The notes under the pieces: model-generated
Told to the model about the DNA's origin: nothing
Seen by the model: only the letters and a program-made list of their open reading frames with translations
Databases searched by the model: none
NCBI GenBank assembly: GCA_034387635.1
Contig: JAOANU010000007.1
Span: 496,001 to 560,000, forward strand
DNA from: Rhodosporidiobolus odoratus
Taxonomy: Eukaryota; Basidiomycota; Microbotryomycetes; Sporidiobolales; Sporidiobolaceae
Reading direction: 5' to 3'
Length of the DNA: 64,000 bases
Translations under genes and position numbers: made by a program
In this document: one piece after another, positions 59,573 to 64,000 of the stretch
Numbering within the stretch: the stretch's first letter is position 1
Layout: each line of letters opens with the position of its first letter

Positions 59573-62500
59573 ATGCCCATCCTACGCCGTCGTCCCGTAC
59601 CCATCTTACCGCTGCCCGACCTTCAAGGCATCCCAGACGATCAGCCAGTCTACTATCTCAAGGCCACCGGCGAGATCTTTCTCGACTACGAGTGCGTCCC
59701 ATCTTTGCTCTTTTCGATGGCACATCTCTTGCTGATACATCCTACCCGCTTTTCTTCTCTTCCTTTTCTTCGGCAAAAACTGTCTCGTCCGGACGTCCGG
59801 TCCTGCAGGTCCTACGCTACCCGCCTCTCGTTCCTCCTCCAGCGCCAGTTCCAATGCGAGTATTCGGGCAAGACCAATCTCGACTACTTTTCGGCGCTGC
59901 AAAGCGAGAGAGCCGAGAGTAGGATTGTCCGCGAGCGCTTCCCGGATGAGCTGAAAGGTCGAGTGCTGGCTACCGTGCAGTTCCGTGAGCATCTTCTCCT
60001 CAACCCAATTCAGAGTCAAACCCCCTACTGAAACGATAAGGGTTACGCAGGCGTCATGGGTCGTTTGGACACCCTCGTAGATCACGTCTACGAGCGCTAC
60101 AAAGATAGGTTCTTCGCGGCCGAAAAGGTCTTTGTCGATCTCCAGGGTGACAAGTGAGTCACGTCCTGCCCGGTCGCCCTTGCGCGCCGTCCAGCCGTGA
60201 TCCCGTTAACAATCGATACTCAATCTTTTTCTCTCCATGCAGATACTTTGCCCGCATCGCGTCGGTCTTCCCTCCGCAAAATATCCGCGACATGCTCCCT
60301 GCGTCCGCGTCTTCTTCGACTGACACCGAGGCGCCGGACTACGTTCCTGTCGCGCACAAACTCGGGATCGACCTCAACATCGATGCGAAGCAGGCCAAAT
60401 CGCAGGACGACGCAAGCGAGTACCTGTACACCGTGCAACTGATGGACGAAGAACACAAGTTTGAAGGCAGCTTTATGGAAGTCAGAGCGCGGAGCTTGTC
60501 GTGCGTCTTCCTCCTTTTCCTCCCCTATTCTTCCTCGTTTGCCTGCTGTCAGGCAGTTTTTCCTACCTGCGCGGCTCATGTCCGCGGTTGTCACTTGTTG
60601 CGCTCTCCGACGTTGTGCTGACATCTCGCCGTCTCTGGATGTCTTAGTCGCGATCGCCTCTCCTTCTCCAAATCCATCATGAAGCGCTACCTCCGCGAAT
60701 GCCTTACGAGGTCTGCCTCAATCGGCGCGCCTTGGATTGTGAAGCCTTCTATCGCTCGCGCCTTTGACATCCCCACCGAACAGACGGACAATGAGGAAGA
60801 AAGGAATAGGATCGCCAAGGAGGGCAAGTTGGCTAAGAGGAGGAAGACAGGAGAGGGGACGCCGGTTGGTGCCGTGGAAGGCAGGGCGGAGGGCGGCGGT
60901 AAGAGGAGGAGGACGGGTACGTCTCCGCTTTCTACAAAGGCTCCTCGAAGGGTGAGACAATTGACCCACATTGGCTCGATGTTTCTCCCACGCTTGACGT
61001 CGACACGCACAGACGCCCCCGGCACCCCCTCCTCTGTTGCCGACACCTCAGCGTTAACTTCTGCCCTAGCCTCAGCATCAGCCGCCAAGAAACCTATCAA
61101 GTACCCTATCGAAGATCTCGACCTCGACGCTACTTCCGTCATTGACGGTCGCATCCTCCGCCGCACGAAGACGGATGTGCCCGAGTTACCGGTCAAGCCG
61201 CAACCGAAGAAGGGACTGTTAGTGCCCAAAGAGAGCGTCGATCGGTTCGTCGAGACGTGGAACACGCTAAACGTCTTTTCGTTCGTTCATGCCTGTTCCT
61301 CCTCTACTTCACTCCACTTGCTAACCTGATACTTGTCCGCACCTTCGCAGCAAGCCTCTGTTCCTCTCTCCTTTCAGCCTCGACGACTACTACGGCGCTC
61401 TCACCCACACTACCCTCGACCCCCGCTGCACTCTCCTTGTCGAAATCCACGCTTCCCTCACAAACGTCATCGGAACCGACACGTCTCGCGTCCTGGGGTC
61501 TACGGGCGCAGTCAAAGCTTCTCAAGTCTCTCACGCCACTCACACGCCGACCCCTGGACCGGAAGAAACGGGCACACCAATGGGGGAGGATTCGAACCCG
61601 CTCGATGCGGCTCAGGATGAAGGGCCCGGAGGAGGAGGGGGAGAAATCGATTCCCTCGCCGCATATGAACAGTCGGAGACCAACAAGCTCGTTCGCCTGG
61701 GGATCTCGTATGGGAAGAGGTGGGATCGTCAGGCGAAACTCAAGTCTGCGGAAGGGAGGGAGGGGTGGGAGAGGCATTTGATTGGTGCGTTGTGTCAGCG
61801 GGGTGGACCGATGTATCTTGAGGGATTTGTGAGGGTTATGAGGCATCTGTTTGTCGGCCACCCGGGATTGCCGGAGAGGGACGATGAGGCTCCGGCGGAC
61901 GGGGAGGAGAAACCGCAGGTCGGTGCAGGAGATGCGAATGGAGTCAAAGGAAAGGAGAAGGGGAAGACTAAGGTCAAGGCGGAGGACGACGATGAGCAGG
62001 AAGAGGAGGAGGAGGAGGACACGTCTAACCCGGAACTCGCTTACCTTTCGCTGTCACTGGCGGACAAGCTCGAGGTCATCGCGTATCTTTGTACGCTGGT
62101 CATGGGGTCTAAGGCGGTCAGGACGTACATCGAGGAGTGCGACGTGAAGCTGACGGAATTGAGGAAGGAGAGGGCGGAGGTGAACAAGGAGAGGAAGACA
62201 CTGTACGTCTAGTTTCGGTTACCTCTCGAGTTCTCTCGAGTGCACGCCTGGCTTCCCGAGCCACTTTTCGATCCTAGGTTGACATAACGTTTTGCTGCAG
62301 TGTGGAACAACAAGCCACGCTTGCCGCCGGCGGCACCATTCCCATCAGCCCGACTGCCTCTCGTAACGGCGACGCCATGGAAGTTGACTCTCGCGCCCCG
62401 TCTGAAGCTGGCGATGCCTCTTCGTCTGCCGCGCGCCCGAGTAGTCGTGCTCCCGCCACGGCCAACGGCGAGGAAGACGACGAAGAAGATCAGCTCGACT

Positions 62501-63476
62501 CGGACGCCGAATCGACCGGCGGTGCTTCAGAAGCGGGATCCACCCTGTCCTCCTCCGTCTCTCGTCGCACCGCCGCGCTCGAAGAGAAGCGCCTCGCTTC
62601 CCTCGCTGGTTCGTCGGGTCGCGGCCAAAACATCGAGCAACTTCGCGCTTCAGCAGTGGCCAAGACGAAGGGTCTCGTGGCGCGTGCTACCATCGATGAC
62701 AAGATCCGCGTGAACAGCATCAGGGACGACACGGTCGAGCGCGAGTTTAGGAGGTATCAGCTCGTCCCGAGATGTCGACCGCTTGGGAAGGACCGGTTCC
62801 ATTGTCGGTACTGGTGGTTTGATGGAATCGGAGGGATGGACCTCATCAAGAAGTCGACGGTGGATCCGAGTGGCGAGGTCGTGACGTATGGGACGGGGAG
62901 GCTGATTGTGCAGGGTCCCAGTAGGGAGGATTGGGAGATGATCTCCGAGAGCCGGTCGAAGGGGGTTGATGGGGAACTCAGCATGACGAAGAGGAGGGTT
63001 GAGGAGGAGGCGGCGGAAGATGAGGAGGCGTTGCTTGGACCGGATGAATGGGCGTACTACGAAGACGAGGACGATGTGCGCTTCTCTTTTCCTTTTCAAG
63101 AAAAACCCTCGAGTGTTCTGTTTGCGCCTCCCCTGTGCTGATCTTTTGGTCGGACTTACGCGTAGCTCGACACTCTCTCGACCTGGCTCAATAGCAAGGG
63201 CACTCGCGAGCTCGCCCTCAAGACTGCAATTGCGAAATGGAAGAACCTGCTCGTCGCAGGCTTCCAAAAGCGGCTACACGTGAGCTCCGCACTATCCACT
63301 TCGTGCTATCATCCCGCATGCTCACTGTCTCCTTTAACTTGCAGGACGCCGCACACCCCGAACTTCCGCGCTACGAGCCCACCCCCCTCGCGAGCCGCAG
63401 GTCCCGTAGCGTCAAGGCCGAACCCGTCATGCCGAACACCTATCTTGGGTACATCAACCGCAACTCGAAGTACTGA
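59573..63476 (+). CDS. ITC1: ISWI-complex subunit ITC1/ACF1-like (WAC, DDT, WHIM domains)
   Basis: Exons 59573-59691, 59809-59984, 60051-60153, 60243-60500, 60648-60916, 61013-61280, 61351-62202, 62301-63075, 63166-63279, 63345-63476 (3066 bases, 1021 aa). The start MPILRRRPVPILPLPDLQ leads into the WAC domain (PVYYLKATGEIFLDYE, RQFQCEYSGKTNLDYFSALQSE, FPDELKGRVL, GRLDTLVDHVYERYKDRFF). The DDT region is near residue 400 (KPLFLSPFSLDDYYGAL). A C-terminal WHIM/WSD part has EREFRRYQLVPRCRPLGKDR and YWWFDG around 820-860. These proteins are the large accessory subunit of ISW2/ACF nucleosome-spacing remodellers, bound through DDT to the ISWI ATPase. Acidic and Lys-rich linkers separate domains. 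Intron 60917-61012 is a multiple of three and could be retained. Confidence 0.93.
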
Positions 63477-63897
63477 GTTGGGGTGTAGGCTGACGACCGG
63501 AGAAGACAGTCGCTTGTTGGAGTTGGTAGAATGCAGTCGCTTTCGTTTTTCCTCTGCCTTCCTTACGCCTTATACTCTTCTCTGCCCTTGCGCTAGCACT
63601 CTGGCACTCACTGCTAAAATTCCAATCTCGTCTTCACTGTCCATTACGTTCCAACCTTTTCCTCGCATAGCATAACCATTTTTCTTGGCCCGAAACACAG
63701 CTTGGTCGTCGACATCTCCTTCCACTCCATCAGAGTTGCCGCTACTCGTTGATGGCCTGAAGACGATTGCTACAGCAGGGCTCGAAGCGTACTGCCCGGG
63801 CGTACTCAAATAGGGGGTTCCGTTTACCGTCTTTGCTCGCTCTGTCTCTTTCCCCTCTCCTTGTTCCCGTCGATCTCTCTTGCTAGCTTGTGTAACC
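63477..63897. promoter_or_regulatory. Intergenic, ITC1 to the right-edge gene
   Basis: About 420 bases. A minus-strand open frame (63570-63926) overlaps the next gene start and has no domain; it is not called. Contains the 3' flank of ITC1 and the promoter of the next gene. Confidence 0.45.
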
Positions 63898-64000
63898 ATG
63901 TCAAGCCGCGCCAAATATCCACGCAAAGCTACGGAAGGGTCCGTTTACGTCGACTCGTCACAACTTGACGAGAGCGGGGCGTCGAGTGATGAAGGGGAGG
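63898..64000 (+). CDS. Start of an unidentified gene, cut by the window edge
   Basis: An ATG at 63898-63900 after a pyrimidine-rich leader opens a frame through to the edge: MSSRAKYPRKATEGSVYV followed by DSSQLDE and Ser/Glu-rich residues. Basic then acidic and Ser-rich, as in many nuclear or phosphoregulated proteins. Too short to identify. Confidence 0.5.
   Translation, partial: MSSRAKYPRKATEGSVYVDSSQLDESGASSDEGE

Overview
The window looks like nuclear DNA of a GC-rich basidiomycete, most likely a red yeast of the Rhodotorula/Rhodosporidium/Sporobolomyces type (Pucciniomycotina). Nearly every gene is cut by several 45-120 base introns with gtgcgt/gtacgt/gtaagt donors. Genes sit 80-1000 bases apart on both strands, and the products are eukaryotic housekeeping and fungus-specific proteins. 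The genus is an inference; no rRNA or other marker is present. Coding models were built by hand from splice signals and phase. For most genes the exon lengths add up to a clean reading frame.

Layout, left to right: a PPR protein entering from the left edge; an aldehyde dehydrogenase; an SLC35/EamA transporter; a large RRM/RS-like RNA-binding protein with two tiny exons; an eIF4E-binding, 4E-T-like protein; an MPDU1-type PQ-loop protein; the mitochondrial Mg2+ channel MRS2; a small LYR-motif protein that has no long ORF; a decayed Baeyer-Villiger monooxygenase copy; an RMND1/DUF155 protein; a two-RRM protein; a secreted Ser/Thr-rich protein; an intact Baeyer-Villiger monooxygenase; a CFEM GPI-anchored protein; farnesyl diphosphate synthase; ICE2; VPS28; a hypothetical gene; a decapitated MFS permease; SEN15; ATG3; PRP43; phosphoacetylglucosamine mutase; the complex I 12 kDa subunit; a LYAR-type zinc-finger protein; MTQ2; GPI10/PIG-B; ITC1/ACF1; and the first codons of a gene leaving on the right.

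This is ordinary gene-dense euchromatin, not an operon or biosynthetic cluster. Several products fall in related pathways: FPP synthase (isoprenoid and dolichol precursors), MPDU1 (dolichol-P-mannose use), GPI10 (GPI mannosylation), PCM1 (UDP-GlcNAc supply) and a GPI-anchored CFEM protein. I treat that as chance linkage. Four genes serve mitochondria directly (MRS2, LYRM, RMND1 and the complex I subunit), and the PPR protein probably does too.

The most striking content is in gene structure. MRS2 needs a 3-base exon to supply the Asn of its GMN selectivity motif. FPP synthase has its start codon split AT|G by an intron and its last Lys codon and stop in a 5-base coding remnant. The ATG3 stop codon appears to be an exon by itself. 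The RRM gene carries 18- and 14-base exons. MPDU1 uses a GC-AG intron. There is also a tandem monooxygenase pseudogene with the same intron positions as its intact paralogue, and an MFS transporter lacking its N-terminal half.
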